From Actinophytocola oryzae (GTDB taxonomy: Bacteria > Actinomycetota > Actinomycetes > Mycobacteriales > Pseudonocardiaceae), in assembly GCF_004364325.1 (NCBI RefSeq), contig NZ_SOCP01000012.1, positions 62,001 to 126,000 on the forward strand: 64,000 nucleotides of DNA, written 5' to 3'. Within the stretch, counting starts at the first letter, position 1. Each line of letters starts with the position of its first letter. Positions 53,140 through 62,783 of this stretch are shown here, in pieces. The position numbers and the translations under genes are program-made. The notes under the pieces were generated by a model that was not told where the DNA came from, ran no database searches, and saw only the letters and a program-made list of their open reading frames with translations.

Positions 53140-54354
53140 TCAGGCGGGCGTGACGCGCAGCAGCTTGTCGTCGTCGCCGTTGCTGGTCGTGATGTAGAGC
53201 GCGCCGTCGGGCCCCGTTCGTGCCGCACGCAACCTGCCGAAGGTCGAGTCGAACTCCTTCGGGACCGAAACCGACGTCACGTCACCCTGCTCGGACAGCG
53301 ACAGGATGATCACCTTCGCGCCCTTCAGCGCGGTGATCACGAGGGCGCCGTCGAGCGCACCCCACTGGCTGCCGTCCAGGAAGGTCGCCGCGCACACCGC
53401 CTCGGTGAGGTCGCCGGTCTGCCACTTCGACGGCACGGCGTCCGGGAAGCGGCCGAGGTCGGTCATCGGCACGCCCTCGTCGTAGCCGCCGACCGTGCCG
53501 CCCTGGGACGGGTCCCAGCCGTAGTTCTTCCCGCCCTGGACGAGGTTGACCTCGTCGTTCTTGTCCGGGCCGTGCTCCGCGGTGAACACCTGGTCCGAGT
53601 CCGGCCGCAGTGCCACGCCCTGGATGTTGCGGTGGCCGTAGGTGTAGACGTAGCGCTCGCGTTCGTTGTCCGAGCCGACGAACGGGTTGTCCGGCAGGGG
53701 CTCGCCCGTGTCCAGGTCGAGGCGCAGCACCTTGCCGCCGAGGATCGTGCGGTCCTGCGAGATGTTGCCTCTGGCGGTGTCGCCGGTGCCGACCAGCAGC
53801 GCGCCGTCGCGGGCGAGCGTCGGCCTGCAGCCGGAGTGCCTGCCGGACGGGTTGAGGGGCAGGCCGGTGAGCAGGTCCTTGACGCGGGTGGCGACCTTCT
53901 CGTCCTCGGACAGTCGCCAGGTGACCAGGCGGATGTCGGTCGGCTGCCCGTTCTCGGTGTGGGTCTGGCAGGTCGTGAACTCACGGGACTGCTCGAAGTC
54001 GGGGTGGACGACCAGGCCGAGGAGACCGCCCTCGCCCTGGACGAGCACGTCGGACAGGTCGGCCTTCAGCTCGGTGGTCGTCGCGCCCGGCGCGCTCCCG
54101 GAGAGGAGCGCGATCTTGGCGGGGCGCTGGGAGACGAGGACCTTGCCGTCGGGCAGGAAGCCGATGTCCCAGCCGTGGGAGAGCCCGCCCGCGACCGTCT
54201 CGACCTTGAGCTGCGGCGTCTGCGCGCTGCTCGGGGAGGTCGGCTCGCTCGTGCCGGGCACCTGACCGACGTCACGCTGCGCGGGGCTGTCGGTGCAGGC
54301 GGTGAGGGTGGCGAGCACGGTCGCGACAACGGCGAAACTCGTCCGGGTTCGCAT
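53140..54354 (-). CDS. PQQ-dependent sugar dehydrogenase (soluble GDH-like) lipoprotein
   Basis: A 404-residue exported beta-propeller. The lipoprotein signal ends LTAC with Cys20. The propeller begins VETVAGGLSHGWDIGFLPDGKVLVSQRPAKIALL and includes GEGGLLGLVVHPDF, GRHSGCRPTLARDGALLVGTGD, GGKVLRLDLDTG, YTYGHRNIQGVALRPD, FTAEHGPDKNDEVNLVQGGKNYGWD and FGRLRAARTGPDGALYITTSN, all hallmarks of the GDSH/soluble glucose dehydrogenase (Asd, YliI) family. It oxidises aldose sugars if PQQ is supplied; no PQQ synthesis genes are in view. ATG 54354 chosen for the signal peptide. Divergent from the coiled-coil gene with a 62-bp gap. Confidence 0.9.
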   Translation of the reverse strand: MRTRTSFAVVATVLATLTACTDSPAQRDVGQVPGTSEPTSPSSAQTPQLKVETVAGGLSHGWDIGFLPDGKVLVSQRPAKIALLSGSAPGATTTELKADLSDVLVQGEGGLLGLVVHPDFEQSREFTTCQTHTENGQPTDIRLVTWRLSEDEKVATRVKDLLTGLPLNPSGRHSGCRPTLARDGALLVGTGDTARGNISQDRTILGGKVLRLDLDTGEPLPDNPFVGSDNERERYVYTYGHRNIQGVALRPDSDQVFTAEHGPDKNDEVNLVQGGKNYGWDPSQGGTVGGYDEGVPMTDLGRFPDAVPSKWQTGDLTEAVCAATFLDGSQWGALDGALVITALKGAKVIILSLSEQGDVTSVSVPKEFDSTFGRLRAARTGPDGALYITTSNGDDDKLLRVTPA

Positions 54355-54416
54355 GAGTCCAGAATGCCCGGTCGCGCGTCGCACTGTTGTGTGGTGGCGC
54401 CGAGGGAGGAACCGGG

Positions 54417-55910
54417 ATGAGCGACAACTACTGGACTGACTGGCAGCAGAACAAGCGCCTCTCGGGGCTCGAGGACGAGCTGACCTCGGTGAGCTCGTCG
54501 CTGTCGGCCGCACGGGCGTCGACGGCCCGGCTGAAGTCGGAGCTGTCGAAGGTCAGCGGCTCGCTGGAACAGCGCCTGACCAGGCTTTCGGCGGCGTTCG
54601 ACGCGTTCGTCGAGATCAGCGACCTGCGGGTGACGTTGGCGTTGTTCCACGCGCACGGCCGGGTGCGCCACCAGATGAAGCGGTTGCTCGCGGGCGAGCC
54701 GGTCGTCGACGTGGCCGACGCGGAGGGCTACTGGCTCGCGCCCGCGCTCGTCGCACTGCGCGGCGTGGCCGACGGCGTGGTCGACGCGGAGGCGCTGTCG
54801 CTCGCCGAAGCCAGGGACCCGCTGCGTACGAAGGCCTTCCACGCGTTGTTCGCGTCCTCGGTCGGTGGCACGCCGCAGGCCTTCGGCGAGGTCGTGCCTG
54901 CGCTGTCGGAGACGGTGTCGAGGTACGAGCGCGCGATGTGGCTGCTCGCAGCGGACGGCTTCTTCGGGCCGGGGGGCTGGTCGGAGTGCGGGTCGCTGCT
55001 GAGCAAGCTCGCCGACTCCTCGCTCGAGGACACGCTGCGGGCCGCGTCGTCGTCGCCGACGAAGGTGGAGATGCCGAGGGACCTCGACGGCGTCGCCGAC
55101 CTGGTGACGGCCCTGCAGGCGGCCGACAGGCTGACGGGCCTGCGGGACTGGGTGACGTCCACTCTGGACGCCCACACCGGCGAGCGGGAGGCCACCGCGG
55201 ACCCGCTGGTGCGGCGGACGCTCGACCTGCTGATCGACGAGGGCAGCCCGGTCGAGCTGCCACTGCTGGTGCGGGAGCGGGAGCTGCGGGCGGTCATCGA
55301 GGGCACGAGCGCCGAGTCGCGGACGTGGGACGGCCAGGTCGGGAAGGCCACGGACCTGCTGCGCGAGGACCTGGTGGCCGAGCGGAAGGGCCGCAGGGCA
55401 CTGGCTCTGCGTGCGAGTGCCGCGGTGGTGCTGTCGGTGGCGGAGAAGTTCGAGGCGGCTACGCGCACCCAGCCGCCCGCGACGGTGACCTACCGCAGCC
55501 GCTACGGCCAGGTGACGATCACCCCGACGGAGGCGGACGGGACATCGCTCCAGAAGGCCGAGGACATGGTGGGGCAGGTGTCGAGGCCCGAGTCGAGGGG
55601 CAGGCAGGCGGCGATCGGGGCCGGTGTGGTCGCGGTCCTGTTCGTGGTGCTGGCGGTCGTCGCCGGATGGGGCTGGGTGTTCGTGGCGCTCGGTGCGGTG
55701 GGTGTGGGCGTGTATCAGCTGATGACCGACGCGAGGCTGCGTCGGGAGGCGGCGGAGCACGCGGTGACCCAACGGGAGAGGCTCCGCGCGGACGTCGCCG
55801 AGCGTGTGGAGCTGTTCGCGAGCACGAGGCGGGAGCTGCACGACCGCCAGGCGAGGGTGACCGACGACATGGCGGCGCTGCGTGCCGCGCTGGCTACCGT
55901 GGCCGAGTGA
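54417..55910 (+). CDS. Uncharacterised coiled-coil membrane protein
   Basis: A 497-residue protein I do not recognise. Residues 1-65 are strongly coiled-coil (DWQQNKRLSGLEDELTSVSSSLSAARAS and on); 70-380 are helical and acidic without known motif (FHAHGRVRHQMKRLLAGEPVVD, SYERAMWLLAADGFFGPGGW-like segment); about 405-440 form two adjacent membrane helices (AAIGAGVVAVLFVVLAVVAG, WVFVALGAVGVGVYQL); and the last 55 residues are again coiled coil (LRADVAERVELFASTRRELHDRQARVTDDM). ATG 54417 with GGGAGGAA upstream. Its stop overlaps the enoyl-CoA hydratase start (GTGA), so they are coupled. A scaffold-like role is only a guess. Confidence 0.8.
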   Translation: MSDNYWTDWQQNKRLSGLEDELTSVSSSLSAARASTARLKSELSKVSGSLEQRLTRLSAAFDAFVEISDLRVTLALFHAHGRVRHQMKRLLAGEPVVDVADAEGYWLAPALVALRGVADGVVDAEALSLAEARDPLRTKAFHALFASSVGGTPQAFGEVVPALSETVSRYERAMWLLAADGFFGPGGWSECGSLLSKLADSSLEDTLRAASSSPTKVEMPRDLDGVADLVTALQAADRLTGLRDWVTSTLDAHTGEREATADPLVRRTLDLLIDEGSPVELPLLVRERELRAVIEGTSAESRTWDGQVGKATDLLREDLVAERKGRRALALRASAAVVLSVAEKFEAATRTQPPATVTYRSRYGQVTITPTEADGTSLQKAEDMVGQVSRPESRGRQAAIGAGVVAVLFVVLAVVAGWGWVFVALGAVGVGVYQLMTDARLRREAAEHAVTQRERLRADVAERVELFASTRRELHDRQARVTDDMAALRAALATVAE

Positions 55911-56668
55911 CGCTGAACCTGGAGAGCACGGGCGCGGTGGCGGTGCTGACGATCGACCGCCCCGAGAAGCGCAACGCGATGAGCTTCGAGATGTGGTCGG
56001 CCCTGCCGGGCCTCCTGGACAAGGTGGCGTCCGACGACTCGGTGCGCGCCCTGGTCATCCGCGGCACCGACCATTTCTCGGCGGGCGCGGACATCAGCGA
56101 GTTCACCTCGTTGCGTGCCGACCCGGAGGGAGCCCGCCGCTACAGCGACGCCGTGCACGCGGGGGAGCGGTCGATCGCGGGCCTGGAGAAGCCGGTGATC
56201 GCCGCGATCACGGGCGTCTGCGTCGGCGGCGGCTGCGAGATAGCCCTGGCCTGCGACCTCCGCGTGGCCGCTGCCGACGCCCGCTTCGGCATCACCCCGG
56301 CGAAGCTGGGCATCGTCTACAACGCGACGTCCACGAAGCGGCTCGTCGACGCGGTCGGCCCGTCGTGGGCCCGCCAGATCCTGTTCACGGGCGAGCTGCT
56401 CGACGCGTCGACCGCACTGCGCATCGGCCTGGTCAACGAGTCCCACCCGGCGGACGAGGTCGTCCCACGGGCGATGACCCTCGCCGAGACCATGGCGGGC
56501 CGGTCCCAGGTCTCGGTGCTGGGCGCGAAGTTCATCATCGACCGGATCACCGAAGGCCGCTTCGACGAGGACGAGACCGTGCACGCCCTCTACGAGAGGT
56601 CGGTGACGAGCGCCGACTACGCAGAGGGCGTGCGGGCGTTCCTGGAGAAGCGCCCACCCCGCTTCTGA
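55907..56668 (+). CDS. Enoyl-CoA hydratase/isomerase family protein
   Basis: A 253-residue crotonase-fold protein: VLTIDRPEKRNAMSFEMW, FSAGADISEF (oxyanion hole), ITGVCVGGGCEIALACDLRVAAADARFGITPAKLGI, and C-terminal EKRPPRF. Near the second catalytic position it reads YNATSTKRLVDAVG, without the Glu of classical hydratases, so it may be an isomerase, a decarboxylase or a dehalogenase-like member. GTG 55907 overlaps the preceding stop. Confidence 0.9.
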   Translation: MTLNLESTGAVAVLTIDRPEKRNAMSFEMWSALPGLLDKVASDDSVRALVIRGTDHFSAGADISEFTSLRADPEGARRYSDAVHAGERSIAGLEKPVIAAITGVCVGGGCEIALACDLRVAAADARFGITPAKLGIVYNATSTKRLVDAVGPSWARQILFTGELLDASTALRIGLVNESHPADEVVPRAMTLAETMAGRSQVSVLGAKFIIDRITEGRFDEDETVHALYERSVTSADYAEGVRAFLEKRPPRF

Positions 56669-57028
56669 AACGCCCGGCCCCCGACTCGGGGAAACTGCCC
56701 GACCTGGTCTGTTCGAGGGCGGCACCACTACTCGCGTGCCGTCTCGCTATGCCCAGATAGGCGTGGATGTCTACGTCGAAGACGAGGATCGGCGGCCCGC
56801 CGCTCGACGACCGTCACATGGTCCTCGTCGGGTTCGTGCATCGGGCTCTCTTTCGCAGGCGGCAGGGCCACCACCCATCCGCATCCGGCGGGCGGACAGT
56901 TCACGGCCGCCCGTCGCCTCGACATGAAATCCGTGGATCGGGGCACGTAGGCTGGGTAGTGAGAACCCCTTCGCCGGGCTCGTCCTGGGCAGGGGTATGT
57001 CCACGTGTGCTCCGAGGGGTTACTTCCA
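56669..57028. other. 360-bp gap between the enoyl-CoA hydratase and mfd
   Basis: Apart from a doubtful small minus-strand ORF (56728-56925) the gap holds a TAGGCT box (56948-56953), probably the mfd -10 giving a leader of about 70 nt, and a short GGGGT ribosome site (57014-57020). Confidence 0.5.
56728..56925 (-). CDS. Possible small Cys/His zinc-knuckle protein (65 residues), doubtful
   Basis: The frame reads MSRRRAAVNCPPAGCGWVV and later MHEPDEDHVTVVERRAAD. C-x4-C followed by H-x5-H is a zinc-finger-like spacing (C10, C15, H30, H36). G/C-ending codons persist for the first 47 codons and then give way to atypical ones, so the true 3' end may differ or a frameshift may be present. No ribosome site is clear. 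Confidence 0.3.
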   Translation of the reverse strand: MSRRRAAVNCPPAGCGWVVALPPAKESPMHEPDEDHVTVVERRAADPRLRRRHPRLSGHSETARE

Positions 57029-60000
57029 GTGTCTCTGTCCGGTCTGCTGCAAGCAGTGCTGCCCGACCCAGCCCTGACAAAGATCACCGAGGCTGTCGGG
57101 GTCGCCAATCTCGAGCTGGAGGGCCCCACCGCCATCCGGCCACTGGTCACCGCCGCCCTGGCCGCCAGGAAGCCCGTGCTCGCGATCACGGCCACCGGCC
57201 ACGAGGCGGACGATCTCACGGCCGCCCTCCGCGACCTGCTCGGCCGCGACGCCGTCGTCAACCTCCCGTCGTGGGAGACGCTGCCGCACGAGCGCCTCTC
57301 CCCGCGCGCGGACACCGTCGGCCGCAGGCTCGAGGTCCTGCACCGCCTCCGAGGCGACGACCCGCCACAGGTCGTCGTCGCCACCGTGCGCAGCCTCATC
57401 CAGCCCATGGCCCCCGGCCTGGGCAAGCTCGACCCGGTGCACCTCACCGTGGGTGCCGAGCACGACTTCGACGGGCTCGTCGAGTACCTCGTCGAGCTCG
57501 CCTACACCCGCGTCGACATGGTCGAGAAGCGCGGCGAGTTCGCCGTCCGAGGCGGCATCCTCGACATCTTCCCGCCGACGGCCGAGCACCCCGCCCGCGT
57601 CGAGTTCTGGGGCGACGAGGTCTCGGAGATCCGCTGCTTCTCCGTCGCCGACCAGCGCTCGCTGCCGACCGAGATCACCGAGCTCAACGCCCCGCCCTGC
57701 CGCGAGCTGCTGCTCACCGAGGACGTTCGCCGGCGCGCCATGGAACTCGCCGAGGAGCAGGCCGCCAACGGCTCGGCCGACGCCCACCTCGCCGAGATGC
57801 TCGCCAAGCTCGCCGGCGGCATCCCCGTCGAGGGCATGGAGGCCCTCATCCCCGTCCTCTGCGAGGGCGAGCTCGACCTGCTCACCGACGTCCTGCCCGA
57901 GGGCGGACACGTCCTCGTCATCGACCCCGAGAAGGTCCGCACCCGCGCCCACGACCTCGTCCGCACCGGCCAGGAGTTCCTCGAGGCGGCGTGGATGGCC
58001 GCGGCGGGCGGCGGCAAGTCGCCACTCGACCTCGGCGCATCCGCCTACCGCGGCCTGACCGAGATCGCCTCGCACGCCCGCGACACCGGCCACCCGTGGT
58101 GGACGCTCTCCCAGCTCACCACCCCCGACGAGAACGTCGTCCAGCTCGACATCGTGGCCGTCGAGGGCTACCGAGGCGACGTCAGCCGCGCCTTCGCCGA
58201 CCTCCGCGCCCACACCGCCACCGGCGGCGCCGCCGTCCTCGTGGTCCCCGGTGCCGGCACCGCCCGCCGCGCGGTCGAGCAGCTCTCCGACGCCGACGTG
58301 CCGGCCACCTTCGTCGAGCACGGCCTGGCCGAGCCACCGGCGGGCGGCATCGTCACCGTCGTCCGCGGCGCCCTCGAGGAAGGCTTCATCGCCCCGGAGT
58401 GCGCCCTGGTGGTGCTCACCGAGACCGACCTGACCGGCGGCCGGCACGGCACCTCCACCAGGGACCTCTCCGCGAAGATGCCCTCCCGCAGGCGCAACGC
58501 GGTCGACCCGCTCGCGCTCAGGGCGGGCGACTACGTGGTCCATGAGCAGCACGGCATCGGCCGCTACGTCGAGATGGTCCAGCGCACCGTCGGCGGTGCG
58601 ACCCGCGAGTACCTACTTCTCGAATACGCCTCCTCCAAACGCGGTCAACCGGGTGACCGCCTGTTCGTCCCGACCGACCAGCTCGACCAGGTGTCCCGCT
58701 ACGTCGGCGGCGAGCTGCCGACGCTCAACAAGCTCGGTGGCTCCGACTGGAAGAACACCAAGGCCAAGGCGAAGAAGGCGGTCAAGCAGATCGCCGCGGA
58801 GCTCGTGCAGCTCTACGCCGCCCGCCAGTCCGCGCCCGGCCACGCGTTCGGCGCCGACACTCCCTGGCAGCGCGAGCTCGAGGACGCCTTCCCGTTCACC
58901 GAGACCGCCGACCAGATGGCCGCGATCGACGAGGTCAAGGCCGACATGATGCGTGGCGTGCCCATGGACCGCGTCATCTGCGGCGACGTGGGCTACGGCA
59001 AGACCGAGATCGCCGTGCGCGCCGCGTTCAAGGCCGTGCAGGACGGCAAACAGGTCGTGGTCCTGGTGCCCACCACGCTGCTCGCCCAGCAGCACCTCAA
59101 CACGTTCACCGAGCGCATGACCTCGTTCCCGGTCAACGTGAAGGGCCTGTCCCGGTTCACCCACGGCCCGGACGCCGACGCCGTCGTCGAGGGCCTCGCC
59201 TCCGGCGAGGTCGACATCGTCATCGGCACACACCGGCTCCTGCAGACCGGTATCCGCTACAAGGACCTCGGCCTCGTCATCGTCGACGAGGAGCAGCGGT
59301 TCGGCGTCGAGCACAAGGAGCACATCAAGGCGCTCCGCACCCACGTCGACGTGCTGACGATGTCCGCCACCCCGATCCCGCGCACGCTCGAGATGTCGCT
59401 CGCCGGCATCCGCGAGATGTCGACCATCCTCACCCCGCCGGAGGACCGGCACCCGATCCTCACCTACGTCGGCGCCTACGACGACAAGCAGGTCGGCGCC
59501 GCCATCCGCCGCGAGCTGCTGCGCGACGGCCAGGTGTTCTTCGTGCACAACAGGGTCTCCAGCATCGAGAAGGCCGCACGTCAGCTCCGGGGGCTGGTGC
59601 CGGAGGCCCGCATCGTCACCGCGCACGGCCAGATGAACGAGGACCGCCTCGAGAAGCTCATCGAGGGCTTCTGGGCGCGCGAGTTCGACGTGCTCGTGTG
59701 CACCACGATCATCGAGACCGGCCTCGACATCGCCAACGCCAACACACTCATCGTCGAGCGTGGCGACCTGCTCGGCCTCGCGCAGCTCCACCAGCTGCGT
59801 GGTCGCGTCGGCCGCGGCCGCGAACGCGGGTACGCCTACTTCCTCTACCCGCCGGAGGCGCCGCTCACCGAGACCGCCCACGACCGGCTCGCCACGATCG
59901 CCCAGAACACCGAGCTGGGTGCGGGCATGGCGGTGGCGATGAAGGACCTGGAGATCCGAGGAGCCGGCAACATCCTCGGCGCCGAGCAGTCCGGCCACAT

Positions 60001-60586
60001 CGCTGGCGTCGGCTTCGACCTCTACGTCCGCCTCGTCGGCGAGGCCGTCGACGCCTTCCGCAAGCACGCGGGCGCCGAACCGGGCGAGGAGGAGGAAGAG
60101 CTGGCCGAGGTGCGGGTCGACCTGCCCGTCGACGCACACATCCCGCACGACTACGTGCCGGGGGAACGGCTGCGCCTCGAGGCCTACCGCAAGATCGCCG
60201 CCGCGGTGGACGCCGACGGGCTCACCGCCGTCGAGGAGGAGCTCAAGGACCGTTACGGCACGCCGCCGCTGCCGGTGCAGCGGCTGTTCGCGGTGGCAGC
60301 CTTCCGGCAGACGTGCCGCGAGCACGGCGTCCGCGAGGTGACGACGCAGGGCAGCTCCATCCGTATCGCGCCGCTCGCGCTTCGTGACTCGCAGATCGTC
60401 CGGTTGAGGCGCCTGCACCCCAAGGCGAACTACAAGCCGGTGAGTGAGTTGATCACCGTGCCGAGGCCGACCGAGGGCGGCGCGGGCGGCCGGATCGGCG
60501 CCCCGCCACTGCGCGACGTCGAGCTGCTGGAGTGGTGCGCGAAGTTCCTCAAGTCCCTTGTGATCGCCCCGGCGCCGGTCGGGTAG
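57029..60586 (+). CDS. mfd: Transcription-repair coupling factor
   Basis: An 1185-residue translocase that displaces stalled RNA polymerase and recruits UvrA. UvrB-like N-terminal modules (1-340, [24 protein letters not shown]-type segment, [24 protein letters not shown]); RNA polymerase interaction domain (about 500-580, [17 protein letters not shown]); SF2 helicase (about 630-960) with [39 protein letters not shown] (DEEQ box), [20 protein letters not shown] and [18 protein letters not shown]-terminal TRCF domain. GTG 57029 ([15 protein letters not shown]) has a GAGGGGT site and begins at the usual family start; GTG 57005 is an alternative. Confidence 0.96.
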   Translation: MSLSGLLQAVLPDPALTKITEAVGVANLELEGPTAIRPLVTAALAARKPVLAITATGHEADDLTAALRDLLGRDAVVNLPSWETLPHERLSPRADTVGRRLEVLHRLRGDDPPQVVVATVRSLIQPMAPGLGKLDPVHLTVGAEHDFDGLVEYLVELAYTRVDMVEKRGEFAVRGGILDIFPPTAEHPARVEFWGDEVSEIRCFSVADQRSLPTEITELNAPPCRELLLTEDVRRRAMELAEEQAANGSADAHLAEMLAKLAGGIPVEGMEALIPVLCEGELDLLTDVLPEGGHVLVIDPEKVRTRAHDLVRTGQEFLEAAWMAAAGGGKSPLDLGASAYRGLTEIASHARDTGHPWWTLSQLTTPDENVVQLDIVAVEGYRGDVSRAFADLRAHTATGGAAVLVVPGAGTARRAVEQLSDADVPATFVEHGLAEPPAGGIVTVVRGALEEGFIAPECALVVLTETDLTGGRHGTSTRDLSAKMPSRRRNAVDPLALRAGDYVVHEQHGIGRYVEMVQRTVGGATREYLLLEYASSKRGQPGDRLFVPTDQLDQVSRYVGGELPTLNKLGGSDWKNTKAKAKKAVKQIAAELVQLYAARQSAPGHAFGADTPWQRELEDAFPFTETADQMAAIDEVKADMMRGVPMDRVICGDVGYGKTEIAVRAAFKAVQDGKQVVVLVPTTLLAQQHLNTFTERMTSFPVNVKGLSRFTHGPDADAVVEGLASGEVDIVIGTHRLLQTGIRYKDLGLVIVDEEQRFGVEHKEHIKALRTHVDVLTMSATPIPRTLEMSLAGIREMSTILTPPEDRHPILTYVGAYDDKQVGAAIRRELLRDGQVFFVHNRVSSIEKAARQLRGLVPEARIVTAHGQMNEDRLEKLIEGFWAREFDVLVCTTIIETGLDIANANTLIVERGDLLGLAQLHQLRGRVGRGRERGYAYFLYPPEAPLTETAHDRLATIAQNTELGAGMAVAMKDLEIRGAGNILGAEQSGHIAGVGFDLYVRLVGEAVDAFRKHAGAEPGEEEEELAEVRVDLPVDAHIPHDYVPGERLRLEAYRKIAAAVDADGLTAVEEELKDRYGTPPLPVQRLFAVAAFRQTCREHGVREVTTQGSSIRIAPLALRDSQIVRLRRLHPKANYKPVSELITVPRPTEGGAGGRIGAPPLRDVELLEWCAKFLKSLVIAPAPVG

Positions 60587-60592
60587 GGGCCT

Positions 60593-61576
60593 GTGAGAGG
60601 CTTGGCCACCGTGACGAGTGTCCTTAGCCGTGTCGTAGCGCCGTTCGCCGCCGTGGCCGTGCTGGTCGCGACGCTGTCCGCGTGTGGCACCGGGCCAAGC
60701 CAGGTCAACTCCGCCGTCATTCTCGGCGACCACGTCATCTCGGTCGACGAGGTGCAGAGCCTGGTCGACAAGGTGGTGAAGGAACCCGCGGCACGCAGCC
60801 TCGCCCAGCAGCACAAGCTCGACCTCGTCGCACGCGAGGCGGTCAGCCAGCTGATCGTGCACGACGTGCTCGGCGTCGTCGCCAAGCGCGAGGGCGTCAA
60901 GGTCGACCAGGACCTGCTGTCGGACCTGCGCAGCCAGAACCCGTTCGACCAGAAGCTGTCCGCGGACAGCAGCGTGCCGACCGAGCAGTTGGTGCCCGAA
61001 CTGGTCTACCGGGCACGCGGCTTCGACGCGTACGCCAACGACCAGCTGCTGCTCGACGCGCTGGCCAGGGCACACATCGGCCGTGACAGTGCCTCCTACA
61101 GCCTGGTCTCGATCGAGAACGGCGACGAGGCGCGCGACCTCGCCGAGAAGGTGGCCGCCAACCCCGGTGACGCCGCGTCCCTGATGCGTGCCGCCGCCGC
61201 GAAGGCCGGGGCCGAGCCGCAGATCAACCAGGACACCGGCCAGACCCCGGACGGCGTGTACCTCTCCGCGCCCGACAACTCGGTGTTCGTCCTGCCGGCC
61301 AGCCAGGGCGCCTCGGGCGGCAGCGGCTTCCAGGTCGTGCAGGTGCTCTCCACCAAGACCGCGGCCACCATGTCCCCCGACATCGACCTGAGCCAGGTCG
61401 ACGGCAGCCAGCTCCCGGCACTCGGCCGGTACGTGCTGCGCCCGTACGTGATGGGCCAGGACCTCAGGATCAGCCCGCGTTACGGCGTCTGGAACGACGT
61501 GACGCTGACCGTCGTGCCCAAGAACGAGGCCGACGTGTCCGGCTTCGTGGTGCGGCCCACGTCCGACAAGTCGTGA
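60593..61576 (+). CDS. SurA N-terminal-like lipoprotein
   Basis: A 327-residue exported lipoprotein. Signal: VVAPFAAVAVLVATLSAC with Cys31. The mature part starts like SurA/PpiC chaperones (VNSAVILGDHVISVDEVQSLVDKVVKEPAARSLAQQHKLDLVAREAVSQLIVHDVLGVVAKREGVKV), but no PPIase parvulin domain is recognisable, so it is probably a chaperone-type protein. GTG 60593 or 60611 may be the start; both retain the signal. It lies 6 bp after mfd and overlaps mazG (GTGA), forming an mfd-lipoprotein-mazG operon. Confidence 0.85.
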   Translation: MRGLATVTSVLSRVVAPFAAVAVLVATLSACGTGPSQVNSAVILGDHVISVDEVQSLVDKVVKEPAARSLAQQHKLDLVAREAVSQLIVHDVLGVVAKREGVKVDQDLLSDLRSQNPFDQKLSADSSVPTEQLVPELVYRARGFDAYANDQLLLDALARAHIGRDSASYSLVSIENGDEARDLAEKVAANPGDAASLMRAAAAKAGAEPQINQDTGQTPDGVYLSAPDNSVFVLPASQGASGGSGFQVVQVLSTKTAATMSPDIDLSQVDGSQLPALGRYVLRPYVMGQDLRISPRYGVWNDVTLTVVPKNEADVSGFVVRPTSDKS

Positions 61577-62502
61577 CGCGGGCGGCCGGGCCCATCCCGT
61601 CGGGAACGGCCGTGGTGCTGCTCGGCCCCGGCGGTGCGATCCCGGGCGCGGCACTGCCGGTGGTCCGTTCGGCGTCCGCCGTCTACACGACGGCGGACGC
61701 GCCCGCCACACTCGCGGACGAGGCGCGTACCAGCCCCGTGGTGCTGCTGACCGCCGAGCTTGACGACCCGAACGCCGTTGTCCTGCTGGCACTCGGCGCC
61801 GAGGTCGTCCGCCCCGAGCCGGTGTACGGCGGCAGGCTGCTGGAAGCGGTTGCCGTGATGGATCGCCTTCGCTCGCCGGGTGGCTGCCCGTGGGACGCGG
61901 AGCAGACGCACGACTCGCTGCGGCAGTATCTGGTCGAGGAGTGCTACGAGCTGCTCGAAGCCATCGAGGACGGCGACAGGGCGGCTCTCCGGGAAGAGCT
62001 CGGCGACGTGCTGCTGCAGGTGTTGTTCCACTCCAGGGTCGCCCAGGAAGCGTCGGACGAGCCGTTCTCCATCGACGACGTCGCCGGTGAGCTGGTCGCG
62101 AAGCTGGTTGGTCGGCACCCGCACGTGTTCGGCGGCGGTGATCCCGAGGTGCGGGACGCACGCTCGCAGGAGAACCGCTGGGAACAGCTGAAGCAGCAGG
62201 AGAAGAAACGCGAGTCCAGTGTGGACGGTGTGGCCATGGGTCAGCCGGCGGCCGCGCTGGTCGCCAAGCTGGTACAGCGCACCAGGCGCGTGGGTCTCCC
62301 AGTCGACCTGCTGCCCGACTCGCCGCTGTTCGCGGCGGCGGCCATGGCCAAACTCTCCGGCGACGACCCGGAGGACTCGCTGCGTGCGGAGGCGCGCCGG
62401 TTCGCCGAGGCCGTCCGTGTCGCGGAGCAGGCCGCGCGCTCGGAAGGCGTCGACCCGGCCGGCATGGACGAGTCGGACTGGCGTCGGTTCTGGCCGCGCT
62501 GA
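61573..62502 (+). CDS. mazG: Nucleoside triphosphate pyrophosphohydrolase
   Basis: A 309-residue MazG that hydrolyses (d)NTPs, including oxidised ones, to NMP and pyrophosphate. The MazG core is at about 95-240: LRSPGGCPWDAEQTHDSLRQYLVEECYELLEAIEDGDRAALREELGDVLLQVLFH, with the EExxE and ExxD metal motifs. The first 90 residues (tetrapyrrole-methylase-like remnant) and the last 60 are actinobacterial extensions. Its start overlaps the lipoprotein stop. Confidence 0.93.
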   Translation: MTRAAGPIPSGTAVVLLGPGGAIPGAALPVVRSASAVYTTADAPATLADEARTSPVVLLTAELDDPNAVVLLALGAEVVRPEPVYGGRLLEAVAVMDRLRSPGGCPWDAEQTHDSLRQYLVEECYELLEAIEDGDRAALREELGDVLLQVLFHSRVAQEASDEPFSIDDVAGELVAKLVGRHPHVFGGGDPEVRDARSQENRWEQLKQQEKKRESSVDGVAMGQPAAALVAKLVQRTRRVGLPVDLLPDSPLFAAAAMAKLSGDDPEDSLRAEARRFAEAVRVAEQAARSEGVDPAGMDESDWRRFWPR

Positions 62503-62770
62503 CGGCTCGGGTGACGGCTGCGATGACAGCCGCGATAACGACCGTGGTGACGGAATGTGCTCGTGTCATGACTCCACGATGACGTCGGTCGGGACGGTTG
62601 TCACGAACAAGGCCGAGCGAAAGTCCCATTCGTTCGACTTCCCCGTCGACTGGCCACTGTGGACGGACGCGGCTCCCGGCCGCGTCGAGTCGAGCGCATG
62701 AATGGACCCTTCGTTCGGGTTCGTCCGACAAACTGCCCCTTTTGGCCGTGGCACTGTCGGTGATCGCGGC
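62503..62770. other. Gap between mazG and the tricorn protease gene
   Basis: No gene is supported. GGCTG/CAGCC (6-nt loop) near 62514-62530 is a weak hairpin. Confidence 0.4.
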
Positions 62771-62776
62771 TAACGT
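62771..62776 (+). promoter_or_regulatory. -10 box of a leaderless promoter for the tricorn gene
   Basis: TAACGT lies 7 nt before the GTG at 62784, with no ribosome-binding site. Confidence 0.5.
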
Positions 62777-62783
62777 GGCGGCC

